DNA of 64,000 nucleotides from Desulfobacterales bacterium. Its GTDB lineage: Bacteria > Desulfobacterota > Desulfobacteria > Desulfobacterales > JAFDDL01. Both the position numbers and the translations under genes were made by a program. The first letter of the stretch is position 1, and the number at the start of each line of letters is the position of its first letter. This document shows positions 55,060 to 63,430 of this stretch, piece by piece. Under the pieces are notes generated by a model. It saw nothing but the letters and a program-made list of their open reading frames with translations, did no database searches and had not been told where the DNA came from. Location of the stretch: assembly GCA_034003325.1 (NCBI GenBank), contig JAVEYW010000003.1, forward strand, positions 62,001 through 126,000. Reading direction: 5' to 3'.

Positions 55060-56031
55060 TCACAGAACAGTTTTTGAAAGAAGCTTTTTGTAAAACCGGT
55101 ACCAGTTGTTGCCCAGAATGTTTTCTACAGCGGATTGCGAATAGCCGATGGCTTGCAAGCCGCCGGCAAGCGATTGAAATTTACCGGGATGCTCCATTCC
55201 GGGGGCGGTCGATTCGAACCCGCCAAAATCGCTACCGATCGCCACTTGATGGTCACCGTATTGCTGCACCAGCCAGTCGATTTGTTCAACCACCTGAAAC
55301 AGGCCGGCGCTCAAATTCTTGTCCAGCATATCGGGGTTTACGCTGACGCCGATCATGCCGTTTCTATCCATCAATACGCGAACCTGTTCGTCGGATAAAT
55401 TTCTCGGCAAATGGCAAAATCGCCTGAAGCCCGTGTGGGATGAAATCAATGGGCCGCTATAGCAGTCCATCAACTGCCAAAAGCACGGGTCCGACAAGTG
55501 CGCCACATCGATCACGATTCCCAACCGCGCCAGTTCCCGCACCAATCGAAGGCCCGCCGCTGTGAGCCCGCCCGGCGAATTCACCCCGTTGCCGCTTCCG
55601 ATGCGATTTTCTCCGGCATGGGTCAACCCCACCACCCGAATTCCACGCGCCTGCCACCGGCTGACATTCTCATCCACCAGCGCATCGGCATTTTCCAATA
55701 AATAGAGAACACCCGGCTCGCCCGTGCCGCGCCAGGTCTGTTCCAAATCACCGGCAGAAAGAATCGGGGTCAGACCGCGCAGCAGGGTTTGGGCTTGCGC
55801 ATATAGGTCGTTCAGATGCGCGCGCGCTGTCACCGGGCCATTGTGAGGGTCGGCGCAGTAAAAGGCCGAAATGATCAGGCGCACGTTTCCTTCCCGAAGC
55901 CTGTCGGGGGTTATCTCGCCGTCGGTCAACGCCGAAAACGCCGTGCCGGGCGAATATCGCATCAGGCTGTATAAAAGATCCACATGACCGTCTATCACGG
56001 GAATCCTGTCTGAAAATGTTTTTTCCATCAT
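55060..56031 (-). CDS. M19 membrane dipeptidase-like peptidase, in the peptide operon
   Basis: A 323-residue zinc amidohydrolase of the renal dipeptidase family. VIDGHVDLLY supplies the HxD ligands; VLYLLENADALVDE carries the bridging Glu, GLTHAGENRIGSGNG the third His region, and ISSHTGFRRFCHLPRN and VAIGSDFGGFEST follow. There is no export signal in the predicted start. M19 enzymes cleave dipeptides, including D- and beta-lactam-type ones. It follows the CHAPS peptide gene by 71 bases, separated by a terminator, and precedes recC. Role in trimming the modified peptide is an inference. Confidence 0.9.
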   Translation of the reverse strand: MMEKTFSDRIPVIDGHVDLLYSLMRYSPGTAFSALTDGEITPDRLREGNVRLIISAFYCADPHNGPVTARAHLNDLYAQAQTLLRGLTPILSAGDLEQTWRGTGEPGVLYLLENADALVDENVSRWQARGIRVVGLTHAGENRIGSGNGVNSPGGLTAAGLRLVRELARLGIVIDVAHLSDPCFWQLMDCYSGPLISSHTGFRRFCHLPRNLSDEQVRVLMDRNGMIGVSVNPDMLDKNLSAGLFQVVEQIDWLVQQYGDHQVAIGSDFGGFESTAPGMEHPGKFQSLAGGLQAIGYSQSAVENILGNNWYRFYKKLLSKTVL

Positions 56032-56038
56032 GTTATCT

Positions 56039-56077
56039 CAAAAAGAAGAGCGGGAAGATATCGCTACCTTCCCGCTC
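56039..56077 (-). terminator. Terminator between the peptide gene and the dipeptidase gene
   Basis: A perfect 10-bp stem (GAGCGGGAAG / CTTCCCGCTC, loop of 10 bases) is followed on the minus strand by TTCTTTTT. It lies 24 bases after the peptide stop and just before the dipeptidase start, so most transcripts should end after the peptide gene. Confidence 0.85.
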
Positions 56078-56101
56078 CGATTGGCCGTTCACCCTTTTTG
56101 C

Positions 56102-56287
56102 TTAGGCCGGTCCGTGGCAAGACGGTGCATGGCACATGGGTGCATGACAGGATGGTGCGTGACACGCCGGTGAATGACATGACGGCGCATGACATGCAGG
56201 GGCATGACAAGAGGGTGCGTGACAAGACGGTGCATGGCAACCGGCCGCAACGGACACCTTCTTTTCTACTCTGCTGATTTTGAGCAT
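56102..56287 (-). CDS. Repeat peptide with nine CHAPS-type pentapeptides, probable RiPP precursor
   Basis: A 61-residue peptide. Residues 1-16 (MLKISRVEKKVSVAAG) form a leader with basic and hydrophobic residues, and residues 17-61 are nine contiguous pentapeptides of pattern C-H-(A/S/G)-P-(S/A/M), with Cys, His and Pro fixed in all nine. The peptide ends directly after the last repeat. The ribosome site AAGGAGGTGAT is one of the strongest in the window. It lies 18 bases downstream of a B12-binding radical SAM gene with a PqqD-like C-terminal domain and upstream of an M19 dipeptidase. I recognise no named family. Alternative: an unmodified metal-binding peptide. Confidence 0.85.
   Translation of the reverse strand: MLKISRVEKKVSVAAGCHAPSCHAPSCHAPACHAPSCHSPACHAPSCHAPMCHAPSCHGPA
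56105..56239 (-). repeat. 15-bp tandem repeat, nine units (peptide core)
   Basis: Nine 15-bp units encode the pentapeptides. Third codon positions vary (Pro by CCG, CCC, CCT, CCA; Ser by TCT, TCA, TCC; Cys by TGC, TGT), while the Cys, His and Pro residues are unchanged. Confidence 0.95.
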
Positions 56288-56305
56288 ATGATCACCTCCT
56301 TTCTT

Positions 56306-58357
56306 TTATACGAATACAGTAGATAATGGATCAACCCGATTCTCGTTGCTCAATATATTCATCTCGGCAAGCTGTTCAAGTGTCTGTCGGCAGACGGCGC
56401 TAAACGCCTCGGTTGACAATTCCCTTCCATATAACGGATAAAGCTTCCCGATAATATCATCGAGGGATGAAGCGCCATCGCAAAGACAGAGAAAATCTTT
56501 CCCGAAATCGTTTATTTCCATCACGTCCAGCTCTTTTCCGGTTTGGCGAAACAGCAGCCATCCCGACGCATCCGGATAACTTTCTCTGAAATCCCCATTC
56601 TTTAAATCGGACACAATGGCCGGCATGTTTTTCGTGAACCCGGCAATCACCAGTTGCTCGCAGCGGGACGGCGACCAAGTTTTCGCACCGCTACGATCCA
56701 CGGTGGCAACGGCTGAAGCCGGGTGATGTTTGGCGGCTTCAATGGCACAGGTTTCATAATTAACCACCTGCCCCAGATGGTTCCACTTTGCAACCGTTGA
56801 AACAGCGACCCGGTGAGTTACGAACCCTGTCATATGGGCGAAACAATCCGCCGGCGTCAGCAGCGGCTTTTCTCGCCCTTCCTTTTCGTTGACCCATGCC
56901 ATCCATTCGAAAAAAAGAGCGGATACGGATCGGTTCAGCGCCAGGGCCGAAAGCAAAAAAGATTTCGGGTAAAGGGTGACCACCAGCGGAAAGAAAGCGG
57001 CGATCTGCATCAGCATATCAAGGGACATGGCGCGGGACGGCAAATTATAAAAGCTGCTGAAAATTTCAGGACTCGCGTTAATCATTTGTTCATCTTCAGC
57101 GATTCTGCCGCCGTTGTCAAACTCGATACCGAGCGAAAAATAGGTATCAACGCGCCGGACCAGGGTTGAAAGATACCGTTCGTAAAGTCCGGTTCCTGGC
57201 AATACCGTGGGCATTTGCATCAGGGGATTGCTGTTTCCCTGAATGCCGGTTTTCAGCGCCAGTATCAAGGTAGCGTCTATGTCTTCTTTTTCTTCTTCCG
57301 GGAATCCGACCACAAAACTCAAGGTCGGCACCATTCCCTCATCCGTTGTTTCCCGAACACGCTGATATAGAATGGCCTCATCGATCCGTTTGCCGATAAA
57401 GGCCAGCGTTCGGGAGGATCCCGAATCGATGCCGTAGCACATGGACTCACAGCCAGCCGCCTTCATCAGCCGAAGGGTTTGCGCATCCACGGTGTCAAGC
57501 CGCGATATGCAGTACCAGGGAAGGTGATTGAGCCTTTCATCGATGACCGTTTGACAAAATGATTCCACAAAGGGCTTGCTGGCGGTGAACTGGTCGTATG
57601 CCAGCAAAAAACATTCCGCGCCGTAGGCCTCATGCAAAATGCGCATTTCCATGACCAGGCGCGCCACGTCAAATGTACGCGTGCGCCGGCGCCACAATAC
57701 CGATTCCGAGCAATAGACACACTGGTGAGGGCATCCCCGCCCGACCTCTAAAATGGCGATGCTTCGGGGAAGTTCGCATGCATTCCGGTATGTTTGAAGC
57801 GGCGCCACAAGGCTGTAATCCGGCAGCGGCAGGCTGGATAGGTCGTTGATCAGCGGACGGTCCGGATTCCTTGTTGCTATACCGCGTTGCCGCCAGGTGA
57901 CGCCTAGTATTTGCGCCTCGCATTCCCCCTTCTCATAAGCCCCGACCAGTTCCGGAAGGGTTTCTTCGCCTTCTCCACGGACCACCGCATCGATCCATGA
58001 AAATTGATTCAGCGTTGCCATATCGACAAAAGACGCATTATGACCGCCAATCACAATCTTGGCCTCCGGCTGCTTTGCCTTAATCCTTTTGGCAATTTGA
58101 ACCACCGAAGGATAGGTGGTACACTGCGCGGAAAAAGCAATGATGCCGGCGCCGTCCGCAAGAATGCGTTCCGCGCATCGATCATATAAGTGCCGATCCA
58201 TCGCAAGCGCTTTGGTTCGTAAATCCAGCACAAAGTCCTGAATGATCACTTCCCGGCCGCTTGCGTTCAGCGCGGTAGCCAGATTGATCAGTCCAAGCGG
58301 GGGCAGGTTATAAATGCCATCAAGAAAAAAAGGTGGAAAAACAAAAGTTGTTTTCAT
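56306..58357 (-). CDS. B12-binding radical SAM enzyme with C-terminal PqqD-like domain, probable peptide maturase
   Basis: A 683-residue protein. Residues 1 to about 150 are a B12-binding-like domain (NLPPLGLINLATAL, IVIGGHNASF, AVVRGEGEETLPEL), though no DxHxxG is seen. The radical SAM motif is CPHQCVYC at Cys209, Cys213 and Cys216, followed by LLAYDQF, YGIDSGSSRTL and VVGFPEEEKED. Residues 610-670 (EINDFGKDFLCLCDGASSLDDI, then TLEQLAEMNILS) match the PqqD/RRE fold used to bind leader peptides. The N-terminal MKTTFVFPPF is the usual start. It is followed by the repeat peptide gene. The modification is unknown; B12 radical SAM enzymes often methylate or cyclise. Confidence 0.88.
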   Translation of the reverse strand: MKTTFVFPPFFLDGIYNLPPLGLINLATALNASGREVIIQDFVLDLRTKALAMDRHLYDRCAERILADGAGIIAFSAQCTTYPSVVQIAKRIKAKQPEAKIVIGGHNASFVDMATLNQFSWIDAVVRGEGEETLPELVGAYEKGECEAQILGVTWRQRGIATRNPDRPLINDLSSLPLPDYSLVAPLQTYRNACELPRSIAILEVGRGCPHQCVYCSESVLWRRRTRTFDVARLVMEMRILHEAYGAECFLLAYDQFTASKPFVESFCQTVIDERLNHLPWYCISRLDTVDAQTLRLMKAAGCESMCYGIDSGSSRTLAFIGKRIDEAILYQRVRETTDEGMVPTLSFVVGFPEEEKEDIDATLILALKTGIQGNSNPLMQMPTVLPGTGLYERYLSTLVRRVDTYFSLGIEFDNGGRIAEDEQMINASPEIFSSFYNLPSRAMSLDMLMQIAAFFPLVVTLYPKSFLLSALALNRSVSALFFEWMAWVNEKEGREKPLLTPADCFAHMTGFVTHRVAVSTVAKWNHLGQVVNYETCAIEAAKHHPASAVATVDRSGAKTWSPSRCEQLVIAGFTKNMPAIVSDLKNGDFRESYPDASGWLLFRQTGKELDVMEINDFGKDFLCLCDGASSLDDIIGKLYPLYGRELSTEAFSAVCRQTLEQLAEMNILSNENRVDPLSTVFV

Positions 58358-58703
58358 CTAAATCGGCTGCAAGGAACAAGGCAAACGGCTAAGGGCGCGA
58401 TTGACACCCATGAAATTACCCGGTTTCAAAACAATACGGATTCGGCAGTTTTAAAAAAAACTACCATAAACTCGGTTTTGATGCAAGGGGCGTTCAGCAT
58501 GGCCCTTAACTGCCAAGCGCCTGCGTTCAAGATCCTACTTTATTTGCAACAGGAATAGCAGGTTAGTCATTTTTTTCCGATTGCTTTTCATCAAACGGGC
58601 GTGTATGTTTTTTGACATTTATTCGCCACCCCAACGGACCCATCACCCCGAGCCAATGCTACCGGGCCAACCGACTTGCCGGACCCATATGGATAAGCGA
58701 GCT
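58358..58703. other. Divergent intergenic region, radical SAM / sbcB
   Basis: About 345 bases. It should hold the promoter of the peptide operon and of sbcB, but I see no clear -35/-10 pair. No small RNA or repeat is evident. Confidence 0.35.
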
Positions 58704-60125
58704 ATGACCAGTTATCTATTCTACGATTTAGAAACCACCGGGCTGAACAAGGCATTTGATCAGGTGCTTCAATTTTCCGGCATTCGAACCGATTCGACGT
58801 TTAAGGAAATCGACCGGGTGAATCTGGCGATTCGCCTTCGACCGGATGTGATCCCTTCGCCCGGCGCGCTGATCACGCATCGAATCACCATGCATCAATG
58901 CCTGAAGGGGGTTCCGGAATATGAGGCCATCGGCCGCATACATCGATTGCTCAATACGCCCGGCACGGTGAGTCTGGGATATAATACCATGGGGTTCGAT
59001 GATGAATTTCTGCGTTTTTCTTTTCATCGGAACCTATTCCCCCCTTACACCCACCAGTATCAAAACGGATGCCGCCGAATGGACATTCTGCCGGTTGCCA
59101 TCCTGTTCTATCTTTTTAAAAAAGAGGCGCTTATCTGGCCGGAGGTAAACGGCAAGCCCACCATGAAACTCGAGCACCTCAGCACCGCCAACGATCTGGC
59201 ATCGGGTCGCGCTCACGATGCGCAAACCGATGTCATCGCTACACTTGCTCTTGCCGGCATATTTTCCCGCCATGAGGAAATGTGGCGCTATTTGGCCGGC
59301 TGTTTTCATAAGGCAACGGATAGCGACCGTATTTCCAAGTTACCCGTGGCGCTTCAAAGCGACGGCCTTGATCACCGAATGGGACTTTTGATCGGCAGTG
59401 AATTCGGCTTCGAGCTGAACTATCAGACACCCGTGCTCTCTATCGGGAATTCAGTTCCCTATTCGAACCAGACTCTCTGGCTTCGCCTGGATTTACCCGA
59501 ACTTCAGAACACCACGTTGGACACCTTGACGGAATCGACGTGGGCGATTCGAAAACGGATAGGAGAGCCGCCGATCATCCTTCCCCCGCATGCGCGATTT
59601 TTGAGTCTGCTTTCCGAGGACAGAAAAGCGCTGGTACGGCAAAACCTGTCCTGGATCAGCGCCCATCCCGATCTTTTTCGGGAAATAATCACCTACCATC
59701 AACATTTCCGGTATCCCGAGATACCGGATTTGGATCCGGATGCCGCCCTGTATCAATTGGGGTTTCTCTCTTCCGCTGAGGCCCGGGTATGCGAGCAATT
59801 TCATTTGGCTGCGCCTGCTGAAAAAAAACAAATCATTCCCAAATTCCCCCGAGAGGAAATCAGACAGCTTGCCGCCCGAGTTTTGTTTAGAAATTATCCG
59901 CAATCGGCGCCTTCCGCATTCAATCCGGGTTATCAACAGTATATGCTGCGCGTCAATGTGCCGCGTGTCGAAGAGGCGCTTTGTGATTATAAAGGCGGGC
60001 GTAAAACCACACCGGTTGAGGCGAAACTTGAAATTGATCGCCTGCAAAGGGAAGACAGTCTGGACGCGGAACAACGCCGTTTGCTGACCGAATTACGGGG
60101 ATATCTGATACAAACGTTTGGCTGA
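58704..60125 (+). CDS. sbcB: Exodeoxyribonuclease I
   Basis: A 473-residue 3'-5' single-strand DNA exonuclease. The DEDDh exonuclease domain shows FYDLETTGLNKAFDQ, GYNTMGFDDEFLRFSF and ASGRAHDAQTDVIATL. The SH3-like and C-terminal helical domains follow, with SDGLDHRMGLLIG and LLTELRGYL near the end. The ATG at 58704 (MTSYLFYDLETTG) is preferred to open sequence 120 bases upstream. It lies divergent from the peptide operon and with recBCD forms a DNA-degradation neighbourhood. Confidence 0.93.
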   Translation: MTSYLFYDLETTGLNKAFDQVLQFSGIRTDSTFKEIDRVNLAIRLRPDVIPSPGALITHRITMHQCLKGVPEYEAIGRIHRLLNTPGTVSLGYNTMGFDDEFLRFSFHRNLFPPYTHQYQNGCRRMDILPVAILFYLFKKEALIWPEVNGKPTMKLEHLSTANDLASGRAHDAQTDVIATLALAGIFSRHEEMWRYLAGCFHKATDSDRISKLPVALQSDGLDHRMGLLIGSEFGFELNYQTPVLSIGNSVPYSNQTLWLRLDLPELQNTTLDTLTESTWAIRKRIGEPPIILPPHARFLSLLSEDRKALVRQNLSWISAHPDLFREIITYHQHFRYPEIPDLDPDAALYQLGFLSSAEARVCEQFHLAAPAEKKQIIPKFPREEIRQLAARVLFRNYPQSAPSAFNPGYQQYMLRVNVPRVEEALCDYKGGRKTTPVEAKLEIDRLQREDSLDAEQRRLLTELRGYLIQTFG

Positions 60126-60180
60126 TGCGGTTTCCCGAGGGGCTAAATTCAACATAATGACGCCGGCTGGCCAGCGCAAG

Positions 60181-60975
60181 TTACTCGTATTTTATATTTA
60201 TCAGATCCGCATCCGCGTCCATCCAGGCCGGAAAATTCTTTCGATAGTCCAAAAGCTGTTGCCCGGAGAGATTGACCGTATGAACGCAGGGTTCATATCG
60301 CAGCAACACAAGTTCGATCCCCACGGGGTCGATCACTACGGAATCGCCGCTGAAATTGACCCCGTGGCCATCTTTTCCCACTCGATTGACCCCGACGACA
60401 AAGCACTGGTTTTCGATCGCGCGGGCAACCAATAATTTTTGCCAATGCAGGGATCGTTTTTCCGGCCAATTGGCGACAAAAACGGCAAGGTCATAGGCAT
60501 TGTCAACATTTCGTGTCCAAGCGGGAAACCGCAAATCATAACAGATAAAAGGTCTTATTTTCCATCCTTTGAGACGAACCGTCAGAAGTGAATTCCCGGC
60601 GCTATACACCTTTTCTTCCCCGGCCATTCGAAACAAGTGACGCTTGTCATAGGTAAGCAGCACGCCATCAGGCTTGGCCCAGAGAAGCCGGTTAAAAAAT
60701 CGATTCTTGTCCCGAATCATCAGGCTGCCGACGATATCAACACTTTTTTTCCTTGATGTTTCGCGAAGCCATCGAACAGCCCTCCCGTCCATTCCCTCAG
60801 CGTGTTTGGCCGCAGCCATACTGAAACCGGTTGAAAACATCTCCGGCAGCACAATCAGATCCGTTTCCCGAGAAATCGTCTCCAGCGTTTCATCAAACAT
60901 GGCCAGGTTTAAAGACGCATCCTCCCAGAAAAGCGCCGTCTGAACCAGCGTCACTTTTAAATCGGATAGATTCAT
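60181..60975 (-). CDS. Omega-amidase / nitrilase-superfamily amidohydrolase
   Basis: A 264-residue CN-hydrolase. The catalytic Glu lies in LIVLPEMFSTGFS, the Lys in LLTYDKRHLF and the Cys in RPFICYDLRFP. It resembles E. coli YafV and mammalian Nit2, which hydrolyse the omega-amide of alpha-ketoglutaramate. A methionine/glutamine aminotransferase lies 0.5 kb away on the same strand; the two reactions form the known transaminase/omega-amidase pair. It ends convergently with sbcB. Confidence 0.87.
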   Translation of the reverse strand: MNLSDLKVTLVQTALFWEDASLNLAMFDETLETISRETDLIVLPEMFSTGFSMAAAKHAEGMDGRAVRWLRETSRKKSVDIVGSLMIRDKNRFFNRLLWAKPDGVLLTYDKRHLFRMAGEEKVYSAGNSLLTVRLKGWKIRPFICYDLRFPAWTRNVDNAYDLAVFVANWPEKRSLHWQKLLVARAIENQCFVVGVNRVGKDGHGVNFSGDSVVIDPVGIELVLLRYEPCVHTVNLSGQQLLDYRKNFPAWMDADADLINIKYE

Positions 60976-61088
60976 GATTGAATGAGAGTGATTCCATTGT
61001 TGGTCCTGAGGTTATACTTCCCGCATTGTCTCGAGATGGTTCCATGCGCTGTGGTTTTTATTGTACCGAACAAGCTGTAACCTACTGA

Positions 61089-61319
61089 TCATTCAATTAT
61101 TTCAAGAATATAGTTGTTTTTCATCTTGGCAGAAACACCAAAGAGGATGGTACGAATAGCCAAAGCGGTTTTGCCTTTTCTGCCGATAACCTTTCCAACA
61201 TCTTCTTTGGCTACTCGAAGCTCGAAAATCGTGCTCTGAGTTCCTTTAATCTCATTGACCACCACCTGATCAGGATAATCTACCAGCGCCTTTGCAATCT
61301 CGGCAACAAGTTCTTTCAT
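61089..61319 (-). CDS. khpA: KH domain RNA-binding protein
   Basis: A 76-residue single type-II KH domain with the GRKGK loop (VGKVIGRKGKTALAIRTIL). KhpA-type proteins bind RNA and, with KhpB, affect cell envelope and sRNA functions. The start has an AAAGGGCTTTCC site. It stands between the amidase and the aminotransferase on the minus strand. Confidence 0.9.
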   Translation of the reverse strand: MKELVAEIAKALVDYPDQVVVNEIKGTQSTIFELRVAKEDVGKVIGRKGKTALAIRTILFGVSAKMKNNYILEIIE

Positions 61320-61485
61320 GGAAAGCCCTTTCTGTTTCTACGTCAGTTAGATTCTGCCCGCCGGGCTTATCTACTTTTGATAACCGGCTGGGCCGTTTTT
61401 TTGTTATTACCACAAATACATGATTAACTAAAGTTGAGAATTAAGAGACAGTGCCCTTTCTGACAGGTTCGATTGGTGGATTTTG

Positions 61486-62628
61486 TCAAATTCTGCTTAA
61501 TATTTCCGCTGCTGCTCTGAGCGTTTCATCCTTTTTTGCAAAGCAGAAACGCAGCACCTTTTGGTCTGATCCGTTATGGCAAAAAACGGAAGTTGGAATT
61601 GCCGCTACACCGTGTTCAAGGGTCATGCGCTTGGCAAAGGCGATATCCGGCTCATCGGTAATGTTCGAATAGTCGAGTAGTTGAAAATAGGTACCACGGC
61701 AATCAATGGGCCGAAAGCGAGATGATTCGATCAGGCTGAGGAAAAAATCCCGTTTTGCCTGGTAAAAACCGGCCAGGGGCGAATACGTGCCGGGATTACG
61801 CATGAACTCGGCATAGGCATGTTGCACGGGCGTACTCGTTGCGAAATTAACAAACTGATGGATTTTTTGAAATTCCCTGGTAAGCGACGGTGGCGCAAGA
61901 CAATATCCGACTTTCCATCCGGTCGTATGATAGGTTTTACCAAACGAGCTGATGACAAAGCTTCTCTCGGCCAGTTCCGGATAACACGCCATGCTTTCAT
62001 GTTGAATATCATCAAAAATGATATGCTCATAGACCTCATCACTGACGATCAGCACACCTGTTTTACTGACAAGCCCTATCAATTCAGAGATATCTTCAGC
62101 GGACAGCACTGCGCCGGTCGGGTTATGCGGCGAGTTAAGGATAATCAGTCGCGTCCTGGCCGTAATCGCTCTTCGAACTTCACGCCAATCAATGTGATAG
62201 GATGGATGGTGCAATGGTACAAACACGGGAATCCCACCGCTCAATCGAACGACCGGCACATAGGCGTCGTAGGCCGGTTCAAACATCACCACCTCATCGC
62301 CCGGTTTCACGACTGAAGTAATCGCGCAAAACAGCGCTTCGGTCGCACCCGAAGTCACCGTCATTTCAGTGATCGGGTCGTAAGTCGCACGGTATAACTG
62401 CTTAACCTTGTCGGCAATGGCTTCTCGTAGGGGTAAAATTCCCTGCATCGGCGCATATTGGTTATGCCCGGCGCGCATATGCCGGTCCACCAGTGCCACC
62501 AGTTCAGGGGAAACATCAAAGTCTGGAAATCCCTGGGAGAGATTAATGGCGTTATTTTCGTTGGAAAGCGCCGTCATTACAGCAAAAATAGTGACGCCCA
62601 CATCAGGCAACTTGGAGTCTATCTCCAT
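61486..62628 (-). CDS. PLP-dependent methionine/aromatic aminotransferase
   Basis: A 380-residue fold-type I aminotransferase. INLSQGFPDFDVS, YAPMQGILPLREAIA, TVTSGATEALFCAI, LILNSPHNPTGAVLS, IVSDEVYEHIIFD and SFGKTYHTTGWKVGYC (PLP Lys) are all present, as in YbdL/MtnE-type enzymes. It probably uses 2-oxo-4-methylthiobutanoate or glutamine, with the neighbouring omega-amidase removing the product. The start at 62628 has GAGGGGGG upstream; an upstream frame to 62700 is not conserved. Confidence 0.9.
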   Translation of the reverse strand: MEIDSKLPDVGVTIFAVMTALSNENNAINLSQGFPDFDVSPELVALVDRHMRAGHNQYAPMQGILPLREAIADKVKQLYRATYDPITEMTVTSGATEALFCAITSVVKPGDEVVMFEPAYDAYVPVVRLSGGIPVFVPLHHPSYHIDWREVRRAITARTRLIILNSPHNPTGAVLSAEDISELIGLVSKTGVLIVSDEVYEHIIFDDIQHESMACYPELAERSFVISSFGKTYHTTGWKVGYCLAPPSLTREFQKIHQFVNFATSTPVQHAYAEFMRNPGTYSPLAGFYQAKRDFFLSLIESSRFRPIDCRGTYFQLLDYSNITDEPDIAFAKRMTLEHGVAAIPTSVFCHNGSDQKVLRFCFAKKDETLRAAAEILSRI

Positions 62629-62841
62629 ATGGCTACACCCCCCTCTTCTCGTATTATTTGAATAGCGCTGTATCAAAAGAAGATTCTGTACGTCCGGCAA
62701 GGGTTTTCAAAAGGGGCCATCATATACAAGGCGTTATTATTGGTGGGGGTCGAGCGAAAGAACTCAGCTGTTCCATTCATCGCGGAAAGATTGCCCGCCC
62801 AAGAGCAAGCCGATAGCTCCGGACAGTCGGCAAAAAAAATG

Positions 62842-63117
62842 TCAATTTTTGATAAACCCACTGATAATCACCAATATTCCGCCCACGATCAGCAGCAGGA
62901 CATAGAGCGGTGAAGCGGCGATATAATCAGCCGCGCGATCCATACCCAGCCAGGAGAGTTTATCGATCCATTCGAGATGTTCGGGGTTTACAACATCATA
63001 AAGGCACAGGCTTTTCCATTGCCCCTCTTGCCCCGTTAAACTGGATAGCGCCTGAAAACCCAACAGCAGCAAGCCCGCAATACAAAACAAACCCCCGGTG
63101 ATTGACCATTTCGACAT
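62842..63117 (-). CDS. Small membrane protein
   Basis: A 91-residue protein with two hydrophobic segments (ITGGLFCIAGLLLLGFQAL and ASPLYVLLLIVGGILVIIS) separated by a 35-residue loop, ending KN. An ATG at 63117 follows GAGGAG by eight bases, and I prefer it to an upstream GTG. I do not recognise the family. Confidence 0.7.
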   Translation of the reverse strand: MSKWSITGGLFCIAGLLLLGFQALSSLTGQEGQWKSLCLYDVVNPEHLEWIDKLSWLGMDRAADYIAASPLYVLLLIVGGILVIISGFIKN

Positions 63118-63126
63118 GTTGCACAC

Positions 63127-63430
63127 TCCTCTGGGCCATTAATGTGCCACCCTATTTAACCGTTCAAAAACAGACGGGAATATAACCTACTTTTTTTCAG
63201 ATGTCGATGTTAACGCTAAAAAATCTTGCGAATATTTTGAAAGAGATCGATGCGTTTTCAGAAGATCATCGTGGCAATGGATGGTGAGAACGCATGAAAA
63301 ATGCAGACTGGAAAATACGGAAACAGTGCCCGTTTTCTTTATGCGGAAAACGGGGCACTGCATCGATTTAAGAGAAACGACCAATTCAACACGTATGCCA
63401 AATTATATCAGACAGTTTTGATTAGACTGA
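63127..63430. other. Intergenic region downstream of the cytochrome gene
   Basis: About 300 bases. A near-perfect inverted repeat (AGTGCC-CGTTTTC / GAAAACGGGGCACT, around 63325-63360) is present with one bulge and no good T run. Confidence 0.4.

Noticed and set aside
56102..56287. CHAPS repeat as a CRISPR array or simple DNA repeat
   Set aside because: Units are 15 bp with no spacers, are in frame, and vary synonymously; this is a coding repeat.
63325..63360. Inverted repeat as a terminator
   Set aside because: The stem has a bulge and neither strand has a T run after it.
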